Below, in pieces: positions 54,415 to 63,970 of a stretch of DNA of 64,000 bases (its first letter is position 1; each line of letters opens with the position of its first letter). The notes beneath the pieces were generated by a model. The model was given only the letters and a program-made list of their open reading frames with translations, made no database searches and had not been told where the DNA came from. The stretch comes from Maribrevibacterium harenarium (GTDB lineage Bacteria; Pseudomonadota; Gammaproteobacteria; Pseudomonadales; Marinomonadaceae): NCBI RefSeq assembly GCF_006385675.1, contig NZ_VFRR01000010.1, positions 1-64,000 on the forward strand. The letters are read 5' to 3'. The position numbers and the translations under genes were made by a program.

Positions 54415-54518
54415 AAAGATGCCCTTTTCTGACTTTGATGATAGGTATAGTGTCACGTTTCTTGCTCAATTCGTCCACCGATTTCATTGTTGCAAATATT
54501 ACATCGGTAACAGGCTAA

Positions 54519-54543
54519 GTAACCCTATGCAAGGTAGGGTTAC
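54519..54543. promoter_or_regulatory. Inverted repeat in the gap before the sugar transporter gene
   Basis: A perfect 9-bp dyad GTAACCCTA-N7-TAGGGTTAC lies 135 bp upstream of the transporter start, within the 263-bp divergent gap. It could be an operator for an unknown regulator; no T-run follows. Confidence 0.4.
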
Positions 54544-54677
54544 ATTCAAGCTAAAATTATGCAGCTTTAAGGGATATTAAACTCTAAAAGTCACTGATTT
54601 TGCTAAGTTTTTTGTTTTCTGCATTATCATCCCCGACCGCTTTTTCATCCCAACACTATGAATAACAGGTCGGCGTT

Positions 54678-55919
54678 ATGCATGTACAAAATACGGCTCC
54701 GGTTGCGGGCAATGTAGGTTCTGGTCAGCGTTTTGCTCTCGTGGCACTGACGTCTCTTTTCTTTATGTGGGGCTTTATAACGTCCCTCAACGATATTTTG
54801 ATTCCTCACTTGAAAGCGGTGTTCTCTCTGAATTACACCCAAGCTATGTTGACCCAATTCTGCTTTTTTGGCGCTTACTTTTTGGTGTCGATTCCAGCGG
54901 GTAATTTGGTGAAAAAAGTCGGGTTTCAGAAAGGTTTGGGCATCGGCTTGATGATCGCTGCTGCGGGTTGTTTGCTGTTTATCGCCGCGGCGAAAGTACA
55001 GACTTATTGGGTGTTCCTCACAGCCTTGTTTGTGTTGGCCTCCGGCATCACGATTTTGCAGGTCGCCGCTAACCCGTTAGTGACCATAATGGGGCCAAGT
55101 GAGACCGCATCGAGCCGTCTTACTATGACACAGGCCTTTAATTCGTTGGGAACTACGGTAGCACCTATTATCGGTAGTGTGTTGATCTTCTCGGCTGTTA
55201 CTGAGTTTGCTACCGAGACCGCAGAAGCGGAAAGCGTCATTGTGCCTTACTTTGGTTTGGCGATAACTCTGATTGTTTTGGCGCTGATTTTTACCCGTAT
55301 TTCTTTGCCAACACCGGAATTAGAAGAGGAGCAGGATGGCCACATAGTCTCTTCAGAGAAACCGCTTACGGACTACCGTCATTTGATTTTAGGGGTGGTA
55401 GCTATCTTTATGTATGTGGGGGCAGAGGTCTCTATCGGCAGTTTCTTAGTGAATTTCTTCGGTTTAGAGGACATTGCCGGTCTGCCGGAATCCAGTGCCG
55501 CCCATTACATCGCGTATTACTGGGGTGGTGCTATGGTAGGGCGTTTCGCCGGTGCCATTTTGATGCAAAAAATCGACGCCGGTAAACTACTAGCTGTCAA
55601 CAGTGTGATGGCTGCGGTACTGATCGCGATCGCCATTGCCAGCTCTGGTTGGGTGGCTATGTGGGCGATTTTGCTGGTAGGGCTGTGTAATTCCATCATG
55701 TTCCCGACCATCTTTAGCTTGGCTCTAAAAGGACTTGGTGTGAATACCAGCCGCGGTTCAGGTTTGCTGTGTTTGGGTATCGTGGGTGGTGCGATTGTGC
55801 CAGTGATACAAGGGGCATTTGCCGACACCATCGGCCTACAATTGTCCTTTGCTCTACCGCTTTTGTGCTACTTGTACATCGCTTACTACGGCGTGTCTGG
55901 GGCCAAAGTACGCCACTAA
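54678..55919 (+). CDS. Sugar MFS transporter (FucP/GluP type)
   Basis: A 413-residue, 12-helix proton symporter of the FHS family. The signature [48 protein letters not shown] is complete, and the segment [13 protein letters not shown] fits glucose/galactose and fucose carriers. The sugar is not defined. No catabolic gene lies beside it. Confidence 0.9.
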   Translation: MHVQNTAPVAGNVGSGQRFALVALTSLFFMWGFITSLNDILIPHLKAVFSLNYTQAMLTQFCFFGAYFLVSIPAGNLVKKVGFQKGLGIGLMIAAAGCLLFIAAAKVQTYWVFLTALFVLASGITILQVAANPLVTIMGPSETASSRLTMTQAFNSLGTTVAPIIGSVLIFSAVTEFATETAEAESVIVPYFGLAITLIVLALIFTRISLPTPELEEEQDGHIVSSEKPLTDYRHLILGVVAIFMYVGAEVSIGSFLVNFFGLEDIAGLPESSAAHYIAYYWGGAMVGRFAGAILMQKIDAGKLLAVNSVMAAVLIAIAIASSGWVAMWAILLVGLCNSIMFPTIFSLALKGLGVNTSRGSGLLCLGIVGGAIVPVIQGAFADTIGLQLSFALPLLCYLYIAYYGVSGAKVRH

Positions 55920-55942
55920 ACTTCCTCCGTTTCGTGTATGCT

Positions 55943-55973
55943 GTGACCTTGCTTAGTACAATAACAAGGTCAC
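55943..55973 (+). promoter_or_regulatory. Hairpin masking the kinase ribosome site
   Basis: GTGACCTTG and CAAGGTCAC form a 9-bp perfect stem with a 13-base loop. The right arm contains the AAGG Shine-Dalgarno, four bases before ATG 55977. The dyad may act as an operator or as an RNA structure that limits translation. Confidence 0.55.
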
Positions 55974-55976
55974 ACT

Positions 55977-58076
55977 ATGCTCTTGAAAACCAGCAAGCGC
56001 GTTGTCTGGATAGGCTTCGCTTGGTGTCTCGCCTCGGTGTTAATAGGCATCGGGGTAGGCAAGGTTACGAAAGACTTCGGCTATCAAGCGCTCCATGGCG
56101 AAGCCGCTGATCGCCTGTTGGCATCGATTCACCGGGTGCGCGGTGCGCTCAATGCCTATCATTATTTGCCTTTTCTACTGACTCAAAACGAGGATGTGGT
56201 TGCCCTGACCCAGCAGTCGGAAGGGGGCGCAACGGCAACGTTGGCGCAGAAGGTATCCCGCTATTTAGAGCAAACCAACTTGGTGGCTGGGGCGTCGGGA
56301 CTGTTTATTGTCAACCATGCTGGCCGTACAGTGGCTTACAGTAATTGGCGCGACCAGCAATATACCCAGCCCAATGAATTTGCCCAGTTACCCATCTTTG
56401 AGCTGACTAAACGGGGAGAAGAAGGACGCTTCTATGATAATCAGTTGGGCGAGCAGGCTTATTATTATCTTTCCGCTCCGATTTATAACCATTCCCGTTT
56501 TGTTGGTGCTGCGATTGTACGCATCGAATTAGAGCGTTTACTACCAGATAGTCCGGCCGATGAGTTGTTTGCTATCAGCGATGATAAACAACGGATTTTT
56601 ATCGCCTCTCCAAGGCGCTGGATCGGCCAAGAGCGGGGGCGTATCGCCCAACAGTCCGAGGTCAGTTTGCCCAATGGCGCCCAAGTGCAGATGTGGACCA
56701 TCGAGCATCAGCATTATCTTACCCATAAGGTGCGCCTAGATGATTTAGGCTGGACGTTTACTACCCTAATTTCTGCCAAAGCCAGTGAACGTTATGCGGA
56801 TTTGTTGGCAGTGCTGTCCACCGCAGGCCTATGGATCTTAGGTATTTTGCTATTGTACTTGCGTGAACGTCGCTTAAAGCAGCTTTCTCAGCAGGAGACT
56901 CGCGCCGCATTAGCACGCAATGAGGAGCAACAGCGCTCCATTATCAGCAATGCCGAAGTAGGGTTACTGACCCTAAACCAGCTTGGTCAGATTCGCTTTA
57001 TTAACCCCAAAGCTGCCCAGCAATTCAATCAAGCGCCAGAGCATCTGATTGGTCAGACATTGTCGGAGCTATTGCTTGATGTTCCGATTGGTTCAACCCT
57101 GGCGGCGGCCTTGAACAGCATCGGCAAAGATCAATTTTCAGGTGTAGCAGGGGTTGAAGCGGTAGCGTTGCGGGCGCCAGATACTCAGTTTCCGGCGTTA
57201 ATTTCCTTGCGGGAAATGCAACATAATCCCCAATTTGAATACTTGGCCACTATTGTCGATATCAGTCGTCGCAAGCACTTGGAGCAAGCCCTGTTAGATA
57301 TGAATGAATCCCTGGAGCACAAGGTACAGGAACGTACCTTAGCTCTACAAAATGCTCAACAAGAACTGATTCAAACCAGCAAAATGGCGGCCCTTGGGCG
57401 TATGTCCACCGCTATTGTGCATGAACTAAACCAGCCATTGACCGCCATGCGCACTTACATTGCCATTAGCCGCCAGTTACTTAGTGAACCGGAATTACTG
57501 GCGGAAAATCTAACTTTGTTAGAAGACTTAACCCAACGGATGGCGGTGATTACGGCTCAGTTGAAAACCTTCGCCTATAAGAAACCAGCAGCGGTGACGC
57601 CAGTGTCGATTCAGACCGCATTGGCACAGACGCTACTGTTATTGCGTAAACGGCTAGAAGAAGAACACATCCAGTTAGAGACAGAGATAGCGGAAAACCA
57701 CTGGGTTATGGGGGACAATGCGCGCCTAGAACAGGTGTTAGTTAACTTACTGACCAATGCCTGCGATGCTTTACAGGGGCGATACAACAAACAAATTCAA
57801 ATCGCCAGCCAATCAGTAGGTAGCGACGCAATTTGTCTGACCATCTTTGATAACGGTTCAGGCATTGAGGAAACCAGTCGTGAGCACTTATTTGAGCCGT
57901 TTTATACTACCAAGCCCATGGGCAGCGGGCTTGGTTTGGGGCTGGCCATCGTGGCCGCTATCGTACGGGATTTACATGGTACGATTCAGCCCATAGACTC
58001 CCCTCTTGGTGGGGCGGGCTTCGCTATTACACTGCCAGCGGCCAACCTCAACTCCGATATCGTGATAGAAGAATAA
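55977..58076 (+). CDS. DctB-like sensor histidine kinase
   Basis: A 699-residue kinase with a DctB layout: TM1 near 8-25, a large periplasmic sensor (about 30-270) of dCache type, TM2 near 275-292, a PAS domain (ISNAEVGLLTLNQLGQIRFINPKAAQQF), a coiled coil, and the HisKA box TAIVHELNQPLTAMRTYIA. The HATPase core shows NLLTNACDAL, DNGSGI and GSGLGLGLAIV. DctB sensors detect C4-dicarboxylates; here the adjacent operon encodes a TAXI TRAP system, so the ligand may differ. Followed after 7 bp by its regulator. Confidence 0.9.
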   Translation: MLLKTSKRVVWIGFAWCLASVLIGIGVGKVTKDFGYQALHGEAADRLLASIHRVRGALNAYHYLPFLLTQNEDVVALTQQSEGGATATLAQKVSRYLEQTNLVAGASGLFIVNHAGRTVAYSNWRDQQYTQPNEFAQLPIFELTKRGEEGRFYDNQLGEQAYYYLSAPIYNHSRFVGAAIVRIELERLLPDSPADELFAISDDKQRIFIASPRRWIGQERGRIAQQSEVSLPNGAQVQMWTIEHQHYLTHKVRLDDLGWTFTTLISAKASERYADLLAVLSTAGLWILGILLLYLRERRLKQLSQQETRAALARNEEQQRSIISNAEVGLLTLNQLGQIRFINPKAAQQFNQAPEHLIGQTLSELLLDVPIGSTLAAALNSIGKDQFSGVAGVEAVALRAPDTQFPALISLREMQHNPQFEYLATIVDISRRKHLEQALLDMNESLEHKVQERTLALQNAQQELIQTSKMAALGRMSTAIVHELNQPLTAMRTYIAISRQLLSEPELLAENLTLLEDLTQRMAVITAQLKTFAYKKPAAVTPVSIQTALAQTLLLLRKRLEEEHIQLETEIAENHWVMGDNARLEQVLVNLLTNACDALQGRYNKQIQIASQSVGSDAICLTIFDNGSGIEETSREHLFEPFYTTKPMGSGLGLGLAIVAAIVRDLHGTIQPIDSPLGGAGFAITLPAANLNSDIVIEE

Positions 58077-58083
58077 AATACCT

Positions 58084-59454
58084 ATGCCAGTACCCTATAC
58101 CGGAACCGTTTTGCTCGTTGATGATGACCCCATGATTCGTAAAGCCACAGAAAAGTGGCTACAGATGGCTGGGTTAACGGTTATTTGTGCCGATTCCGCC
58201 GAGCAGGCCTTGCCTCATCTGAACGATGCTTTCCCCGGTATTTTGCTAACAGATGTGAAAATGCCTGGTATGAGTGGCCTAGAGCTGATGCAGGCGGCCC
58301 ATGAGCGTATTCCAGATTTGCCAGTGATTCTGGTTACGGGGCACGGGGATATTGATATGGCCATTCAGGCCATGCGAGATGGTGCCTATGACTTTATCGA
58401 AAAGCCATTTGTGCCAGAACGATTGGTAGAAACCTTAATTCGAGCCTGTGATAAACGGGCACTGATGCTGGAAAACTCCCGTTTACAGACCGACCTTGCA
58501 GCGCGTTCAGGGATAGACGGCAAAATTATTGGTTTTTCCCCTGCCATAACCCGTCTCAAGCGGGAGTTATTGGCTGCCGCGGAAATGGATACCAATGTCA
58601 TTATTTACGGCGAAACTGGCAGCGGTAAAGAATTGGTTGCCCAGTGTTTACACGAGTTTAGTCCAAGAAAAACCAAGCGTTTTGTTCCGATCAATTGTGG
58701 CGCCATCCCAGAACACTTGATCGAAAGTGAATTATTTGGCCATGAGGCCGGGGCGTTTACCGGCGCGGCGAAACGTCGTATTGGCAAATTTGAGCACGCC
58801 GATGGTGGCACCTTATTTCTCGATGAAATAGAAAGCACCCCAGCCCATTTACAGATCAAAATCTTACGCGCTCTGCAGGAAGGGCAAATCGAGCGCTTGG
58901 GTGCCAACCAAACTATACCAGTAAATATTCGGGTGATTGCCGCTTCCAAGGCGGATTTACGAGACGATGAGAACTTCCGGCAGGACTTGTTTTACCGTCT
59001 TAACGTGTCCCAATTATATATACCGCCCCTGCGTGAACGCACGGAAGATGTTCCGCTGTTATTCATGCATTACGTGAATCAGGCAGCGACGGAACGGGAC
59101 AAAGAAAGTCGCCAACTAAGTGTTCAGGATGAAAAAGTCCTACGCAGTCATCAGTGGCCAGGGAATGTGCGCGAACTCAAAAATATCGCCATTCGTTTTG
59201 CTCTAGACAGTCGCGCGAGTCTGGCCGACCTTGTGAGTGGTCAACCTGCGATAAGCTATGCGGACGAAGTGGAGCATCGACCACTGCCTCTAGCCATTCA
59301 AGTGGCAGCATTTGAAGCGGAAGTTCTTAAGCGTGCTTTGCATCGCCACCAAGGCAATATTAAAGCGGTCATGGATGAGTTAGACCTACCACGGCGTACG
59401 CTAAATCAGAAAATGACCCGCTATGGGCTTAACCGTAGTGATTTCACCGGGTAA
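58084..59454 (+). CDS. DctD-like sigma54 response regulator
   Basis: A 456-residue NtrC-family activator: receiver (LLVDDDPMIRK; Asp in ILLTDVKMPG; Lys in DFIEKPF), AAA+ domain with Walker A YGETGSGKEL near 177, the sigma54-binding loop GAFTGA, Walker B GGTLFLDEIE, and a Fis-type HTH at the C-terminus (HRHQGNIKAVMDELDLPRRTLNQKMTRYGL). It should bind upstream sites and activate the sigma54 promoter at 59693-59708, in front of the TRAP operon. Confidence 0.93.
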   Translation: MPVPYTGTVLLVDDDPMIRKATEKWLQMAGLTVICADSAEQALPHLNDAFPGILLTDVKMPGMSGLELMQAAHERIPDLPVILVTGHGDIDMAIQAMRDGAYDFIEKPFVPERLVETLIRACDKRALMLENSRLQTDLAARSGIDGKIIGFSPAITRLKRELLAAAEMDTNVIIYGETGSGKELVAQCLHEFSPRKTKRFVPINCGAIPEHLIESELFGHEAGAFTGAAKRRIGKFEHADGGTLFLDEIESTPAHLQIKILRALQEGQIERLGANQTIPVNIRVIAASKADLRDDENFRQDLFYRLNVSQLYIPPLRERTEDVPLLFMHYVNQAATERDKESRQLSVQDEKVLRSHQWPGNVRELKNIAIRFALDSRASLADLVSGQPAISYADEVEHRPLPLAIQVAAFEAEVLKRALHRHQGNIKAVMDELDLPRRTLNQKMTRYGLNRSDFTG

Positions 59455-59472
59455 ATCCTACCAACTACCTAC

Positions 59473-59493
59473 ATCGGCAAAAATTGGCTTATG
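59473..59493. promoter_or_regulatory. Candidate activator site (UAS) 1
   Basis: CGGCAAAAATTGGCTTATG with nearby flanks; nearly repeated at 59600-59620 and in inverse at 59568-59585. It lies about 200 bp upstream of the sigma54 promoter. Confidence 0.5.
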
Positions 59494-59567
59494 CGTACCT
59501 TTAGAGGGTAAAAACCGCTGGTCAGTTTGGTTGTTAAGCTCCTAACTTCGCTGTTGATGGGCGAAAT

Positions 59568-59585
59568 AGGCCAAATTTTGCTTAT
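59568..59585. promoter_or_regulatory. Candidate activator site (UAS) 2, inverse
   Basis: AGGCCAAATTTTGCTTAT is close to the reverse complement of site 1 (about 13 of 17 matching). It lies about 110-130 bp upstream of the promoter. Confidence 0.4.
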
Positions 59586-59599
59586 CCAACTCCCTTGTT

Positions 59600-59620
59600 A
59601 TCGGCATAAAATGGCTCATT
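59600..59620. promoter_or_regulatory. Candidate activator site (UAS) 3
   Basis: CGGCATAAAATGGCTCATT is a near copy of site 1 in the same direction, about 75-95 bp upstream of the promoter, the usual distance for NtrC-type activators. Confidence 0.5.
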
Positions 59621-59692
59621 GGTGCGTTACTATTCGGCGAAATTATTCAATTTTTTATTTATAAATCAGTGTCTTATGAGGATTTTTTAGTA

Positions 59693-59708
59693 TTGGCACT
59701 GCCTTTGC
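59693..59708 (+). promoter_or_regulatory. Sigma54 promoter of the TAXI TRAP operon
   Basis: TTGGCACTGCCTTTGC contains GG (59695-59696) and GC (59707-59708) with exactly 10 bp between, and matches TGGCAC-N5-TTGC. It lies about 78 bp upstream of the first gene, directly after a DctD-like activator gene. Confidence 0.9.
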
Positions 59709-59785
59709 CTAGTAAAGCCTATCTGAACGCACTGTAAGGTGCTCGGACTCCTTTTCAATAACAACAACATAGATAGGATATGACC

Positions 59786-60814
59786 ATGAAAATGACAAAG
59801 CGTACGCTGATCAAAGCCATGAGTGCCGCACTGGTAATGGGAACGGCCATTGGTAGTGTGGGGCTTGCCCAAGCCGCAGAAAAGCGTTCTTACGTATTAG
59901 CAACAGCCTCTACCGGCGGCACCTTTTACCCAGTCGGTGTGGCGCTAGCGACTCTGACAAAGGTGAAGTTAGAACCTACTCTCGGTATTTCTATGTCGGC
60001 CATCAACTCGGCAGGCTCCGGGGAAAACATCAAGCTGATGCGTGAAAACGAAGCGCAGTTGTCTATTTTACAAGGTCTATATGGTGCTTGGGCGTGGGAT
60101 GGGGAAGGTCGAATGGCTTCTGAAGGCCCTCAGAAAAACCTACGTTCTATCAGTATGTTATGGCAAAACGTCGAGCAGTTTGTGGTAAAAGCAGACTACG
60201 CTAAAACTGGCACCATTGCCGATATGAATAATTTGGCCGGCGAGAAGTTTTCTATCGGCACCAAAAACTCTGGCACCGAAGGTTCAGGTTTAGCCATTCT
60301 CGGCAATATGAAAGTGCCAGTGGATCAGCTAGATATGGCTTATATGGGTTATGCGGCCTCTGCCGATGCCCTACAGAATGGCACCATTGATGGTATGAAC
60401 ATCCCATCTGGTGTGCCAACCAGTGCTGTTACCCGTGCTTATGCTTCTTTGGGGAACGACATCACTATCTTGGAATTTACTGACGAGCAAATTAAACAGG
60501 CGAACGGTAACTTCAAACTTTGGACGCGCTTTGAGATCCCAGCCAATACCTACCCAGGTCAGACCAAAGCCATCCAAACCATTGCTCAACCAAACTTCTT
60601 GGCAGTTAATGACGACATGCCAGAAGAAGACGTTTACCAGTTGACTAAAACCATCTACGAAAACCTACCTTTCCTAAACGGTATTCACAAAGCCACGAAA
60701 GATATGTCGCTAGCGAAGGCAATTGATGGTTTACCAGTACCGCTACATCCAGGTGCGGCCCGTTACTACCGCGAAGCTGGCTTGACCATTCCTGATCATT
60801 TGATCATCGAGTAA
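59786..60814 (+). CDS. TAXI-family TRAP substrate-binding protein
   Basis: A 342-residue periplasmic binding protein with a signal peptide ending near AQAAEK. The family signature LATASTGGTFYPVGVALATL is present, as are GENIKLMRENEAQLSILQG and VPTSAVTRAYASLGNDI. TAXI proteins carry glutamate, 2-oxoglutarate or related acids in characterised cases. ATG 59786 has the better ribosome-site spacing (the ATG two codons earlier is too close). First gene of the sigma54-driven operon. Confidence 0.9.
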   Translation: MKMTKRTLIKAMSAALVMGTAIGSVGLAQAAEKRSYVLATASTGGTFYPVGVALATLTKVKLEPTLGISMSAINSAGSGENIKLMRENEAQLSILQGLYGAWAWDGEGRMASEGPQKNLRSISMLWQNVEQFVVKADYAKTGTIADMNNLAGEKFSIGTKNSGTEGSGLAILGNMKVPVDQLDMAYMGYAASADALQNGTIDGMNIPSGVPTSAVTRAYASLGNDITILEFTDEQIKQANGNFKLWTRFEIPANTYPGQTKAIQTIAQPNFLAVNDDMPEEDVYQLTKTIYENLPFLNGIHKATKDMSLAKAIDGLPVPLHPGAARYYREAGLTIPDHLIIE

Positions 60815-60820
60815 TACCTC

Positions 60821-60836
60821 GGGGAGCTTGCTCCCC
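60821..60836 (+). other. Hairpin between TAXI binding protein and permease genes
   Basis: GGGGAGC-TT-GCTCCCC is a perfect 7-bp stem with no T-run. In such gaps it commonly protects the upstream mRNA and gives an excess of binding protein. Confidence 0.6.
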
Positions 60837-60903
60837 ATTCTCCCTGTGTTCACTGGAATCCTCGGCGCTGCTCGACAGCGCCCTTACCAACTAGGTTATA
60901 ACT

Positions 60904-63030
60904 ATGGCAGAGTCAGCGGCGATCGCACACGATCAGGAAACTCAAGAAAAACTAAAAGGGTTAGAACTGACCCAGCGGGAAGAAAATTCCTTGTCGGGAA
61001 GATTCGTTTATTGGGCCGGGGTGCTGTTTGCGCTAGCACATATTTACTTTAATACCCTAGGCACACTTTCTGAATTATGGGTGTCGGCAATTCATTTTAG
61101 CGGTTTTGCATTGATCTGTGCCTTGATGGTGCCAGCGCTACGTACCTCTAGTGCGAGTGGTCAGAAAAAAGTGTTGCTGCTTGATATCGCCATTGGTGTG
61201 TTGGCGATTGCCTGTACCGTCTATCTGATTTTATTTGAAGATGCCCTATATGATCGGGGAGTGACTTTTATCACCAGTGATTGGGTGGTGTCTTTTGTTG
61301 CTATTGCCATAGCGTTAGAACTGACCCGCCGAACTACCGGTTGGTTTATCCCCACCATGATTATTGTCGCGCTCACTTATGTATTTTGGTGGGGGCCTTA
61401 TATAGACGGCATTTTCGGTTTTGCTGGCTTAAGCCTAGAGACCGTGATGTTCCGCTCGTATTTTTCGTCTGAGGGGATGTTCGGCTCCATCGCCCGTATC
61501 TCCTGGACCTATGTATTCATGTTTATCCTGTTCGGTGCTTTTTTGGTGAAGTCCGGGGCAGGGGACTTCATTATAGAATTATCCCGCTGTGCGGCTGGTC
61601 GCTTTGTGGGTGGCCCCGGTTTTGTGGCGGTTCTTGGCTCAGGCTTGATGGGCTCAGTGTCTGGCTCATCGGTTGCCAATACCGTATCAACTGGTGTGAT
61701 TACTATTCCGATGATGCAACGTGCTGGCTTTCCGGCACGCTTCTCCGCTGGGGTAGAAGCTGCCGCATCTACCGGTGGGCAGTTGATGCCTCCAGTAATG
61801 GGGGCGGGCGCCTTCATTATGGCGTCATATACTCAGATCCCTTATGTGGAAATCATCGCGGTATCGACCTTGCCGGCCTTGCTGTACTTCATGTCGGTGG
61901 GCTTTTATGTGCGCGTGGAAGCCATGCGCTCCCACGCCCATGCGGTAGAGCTTGATAGCCGCCCACTAGGGGAAGTATTCAAAGAAGGTTGGCATTTCTT
62001 GCTACCGTTAGCCGTGTTAGTTGCGCTGTTGATTTGGGGCTTTACGCCTACCTATGCGGCTGGGATTTCCATTATCGCGGTGATTGTTTCATCTTGGTTG
62101 TCTAAGAATCCGATGAAGCTAAAAGATGTATTAGACGCTTTAGCACAAGGTTCCCGGAATATGGCAACTACGGCGATTCTATTGATCGCGGTGGGTTTGG
62201 TTGTCAACGTCGTGTCCATGACTGGTATCGGCAATACCTTCTCTCTTATGATTGCAGAGTGGTCGGACGGTAGCCTGATTATTATGATGGCACTGGTGGC
62301 TTTGGCCTCTTTGATTCTGGGTATGGGCTTGCCGGTCACTGCGGCTTACATCGTACTGGCAACCCTCTCGGCTCCCGCATTATATGGTTTGATTGCTGAG
62401 TCCCACTTGGTAGATCTGGTGGTAGCCGGTAATTTGCCAGAAGAAGCTAAGATCATCTTTATGCTGATTGACCCTGCGAAATATGCATTGTTATCCGCTC
62501 CTATGGCAGAGGCAGATGCCCTCGCTTTGATCGCCCAAGTGCCTGCAGACTTTAAAAATCAGTTATTAGAGCAGGCGGTTAACCCCACTGTCTTGAGTGC
62601 GGCGCTGTTATCCGCCCATATGATTATTTTCTGGTTATCCCAAGACTCTAACGTTACCCCGCCGGTGTGTCTCACCGCCTTTGCGGCGGCAGCGATTGCC
62701 AAAACACCACCGATGGCGACGGGCTTTACCGCTTGGAAACTCGCCAAGGGCTTGTACATTGTGCCGTTGTTGCTGGCGTACACGGATTTTATCGGTGGCG
62801 AGACTAGCGATGTCTTGCGTATCTTTGTGTTCGCATTATTTGGTATCTATGCGTTTGTCGGCTTTATGGAAGGTTATTTGGAAGGGCCGTTGCCACTACT
62901 GCTGCGCTTATTGTCTGGAGTGGCGGCATTGCTGATGTTATGGCCCCATCAGAGCATTCTGATCGATAGCGCCGGTTTGGTATTATTCCTAGCTCTATTT
63001 ATTTACAGTCGTAAACATCGAGAGGAATAA
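60904..63030 (+). CDS. TRAP fused permease (4TM/12TM), TAXI type
   Basis: A 708-residue membrane protein in which the small (DctQ-like) and large (DctM-like) TRAP subunits are fused, the norm for TAXI systems. The large part shows GFVAVLGSGLMGSVSGSSVANTVSTGVITIPMM and GVEAAASTGGQLMPPVMGAGAFIMASYTQIPYVEI, and ends with SQDSNVTPPVCLTAFAAAAIA. It works with the preceding binding protein, powered by an ion gradient. The start is ATG 60904. Confidence 0.93.
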   Translation: MAESAAIAHDQETQEKLKGLELTQREENSLSGRFVYWAGVLFALAHIYFNTLGTLSELWVSAIHFSGFALICALMVPALRTSSASGQKKVLLLDIAIGVLAIACTVYLILFEDALYDRGVTFITSDWVVSFVAIAIALELTRRTTGWFIPTMIIVALTYVFWWGPYIDGIFGFAGLSLETVMFRSYFSSEGMFGSIARISWTYVFMFILFGAFLVKSGAGDFIIELSRCAAGRFVGGPGFVAVLGSGLMGSVSGSSVANTVSTGVITIPMMQRAGFPARFSAGVEAAASTGGQLMPPVMGAGAFIMASYTQIPYVEIIAVSTLPALLYFMSVGFYVRVEAMRSHAHAVELDSRPLGEVFKEGWHFLLPLAVLVALLIWGFTPTYAAGISIIAVIVSSWLSKNPMKLKDVLDALAQGSRNMATTAILLIAVGLVVNVVSMTGIGNTFSLMIAEWSDGSLIIMMALVALASLILGMGLPVTAAYIVLATLSAPALYGLIAESHLVDLVVAGNLPEEAKIIFMLIDPAKYALLSAPMAEADALALIAQVPADFKNQLLEQAVNPTVLSAALLSAHMIIFWLSQDSNVTPPVCLTAFAAAAIAKTPPMATGFTAWKLAKGLYIVPLLLAYTDFIGGETSDVLRIFVFALFGIYAFVGFMEGYLEGPLPLLLRLLSGVAALLMLWPHQSILIDSAGLVLFLALFIYSRKHREE

Positions 63031-63038
63031 TTTACGCC

Positions 63039-63070
63039 GACTGGGTCAGCCATCTGACCCAGTCTTTTAA
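63039..63070 (+). terminator. Terminator of the TAXI TRAP operon
   Basis: An 11-bp perfect stem GACTGGGTCAG-CCAT-CTGACCCAGTC followed by TTTTAATT. Confidence 0.92.
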
Positions 63071-63235
63071 TTGTTTGATATCTACGGTTAAGGTTTCTGA
63101 ACGTATTTGCCTGTTTTTCCAAAATTTGGTCACAATTAGCGACCTGTACGGGCTCTACAGCGACTCCCCCCCTTCTGGTGTTCAATTTTTCGACTAAGAT
63201 CGAAAGTACGACCACTAAATGATAAGGAGTTTACT

Positions 63236-63970
63236 GTGTCTAAATTACGTTTCTTGGCTTACGCAGCGTTAGCGTCTTCTGCAATGGCTGCTCAGGCAGC
63301 GAATGTTTCTCTTACTACCTTGAACTGGCCGCCATTTGTTGGTGACTCACTAGATCGTGGTGGTTTTATCAACGTAATCGTTCAAGAATCTTTGGCAGCC
63401 GCTGGTTACACCAGTGACGTTGAGTTCACTGCTTGGCAAACTGCCCTAGATACTGTTAAAGCTGGCGAAAAGGATGCCGTCGTTGGTGGATACTACTCAG
63501 AGGCTCGTGCTAAAGATTACCTATACTCTATTCCTCTCTACACCGTCATGGTGGGTGTTATCAAAACACCAAAACTTGATATCAGCAGCTACGATTCATT
63601 CACAACGTTAAACAACTACAAAATCGGTAAAGTGGAAGGCTTCGTCACGAGTGAAGCATTCGATAACTACGCTTTTAGTCAGTTACAAGTATTCAAAGAA
63701 GTAGATCAAGCCGTTGCCGCTCTAGAGGCTGGCAAGATTGACCTGTATGCAGACAGCTTGTCCGCAGCCCGTGAAGAAGCGAAAAAGCAAGGTATGGATC
63801 CAATGGATCTACAAATCTTGATCCCGCCATTGGAAGAACATGATCTTTATCTATTAGTGTCGAAAGCGATTCCTAACTCTGAAGAGCTACGCAACGCCTT
63901 TAACAAAGGCTTGATCGAACTTCAGGCGTCTGGTCGTTATGAAGAAATTCTGAAAGAATTTAATCAGTAA
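63236..63970 (+). CDS. Periplasmic amino-acid-binding-type (PBPb) protein
   Basis: A 244-residue exported protein of the SBP_bac_3 family: signal peptide MSKLRFLAYAALASSAMAAQA, then LTTLNWPPFVGDSLDRGGFINVIVQESLAAAG, KAGEKDAVVGGYYSEARAKDYLYS and a C-terminal NKGLIELQASGRYEEILKEF. Such proteins deliver amino acids to ABC transporters or act as sensors. It starts at GTG 63236 behind AAGGAG. No ABC permease follows in the 30 bp left in the window, so its partner is unseen. Confidence 0.85.
   Translation: MSKLRFLAYAALASSAMAAQAANVSLTTLNWPPFVGDSLDRGGFINVIVQESLAAAGYTSDVEFTAWQTALDTVKAGEKDAVVGGYYSEARAKDYLYSIPLYTVMVGVIKTPKLDISSYDSFTTLNNYKIGKVEGFVTSEAFDNYAFSQLQVFKEVDQAVAALEAGKIDLYADSLSAAREEAKKQGMDPMDLQILIPPLEEHDLYLLVSKAIPNSEELRNAFNKGLIELQASGRYEEILKEFNQ

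Larger units (their letters stand above)
59455..59785 (+). other. Regulatory gap before the TAXI TRAP operon
   Basis: This 331-bp stretch holds no gene. It contains three related AT-centred repeats and a sigma54 promoter. The ribosome site TAGGA (59774-59778) precedes the ATG at 59786. Confidence 0.8.

Noticed and set aside
63127-63150. Possible second sigma54 promoter before the last gene
   Set aside because: GG and GC are separated by nine bases, not ten, and the rest fits poorly.
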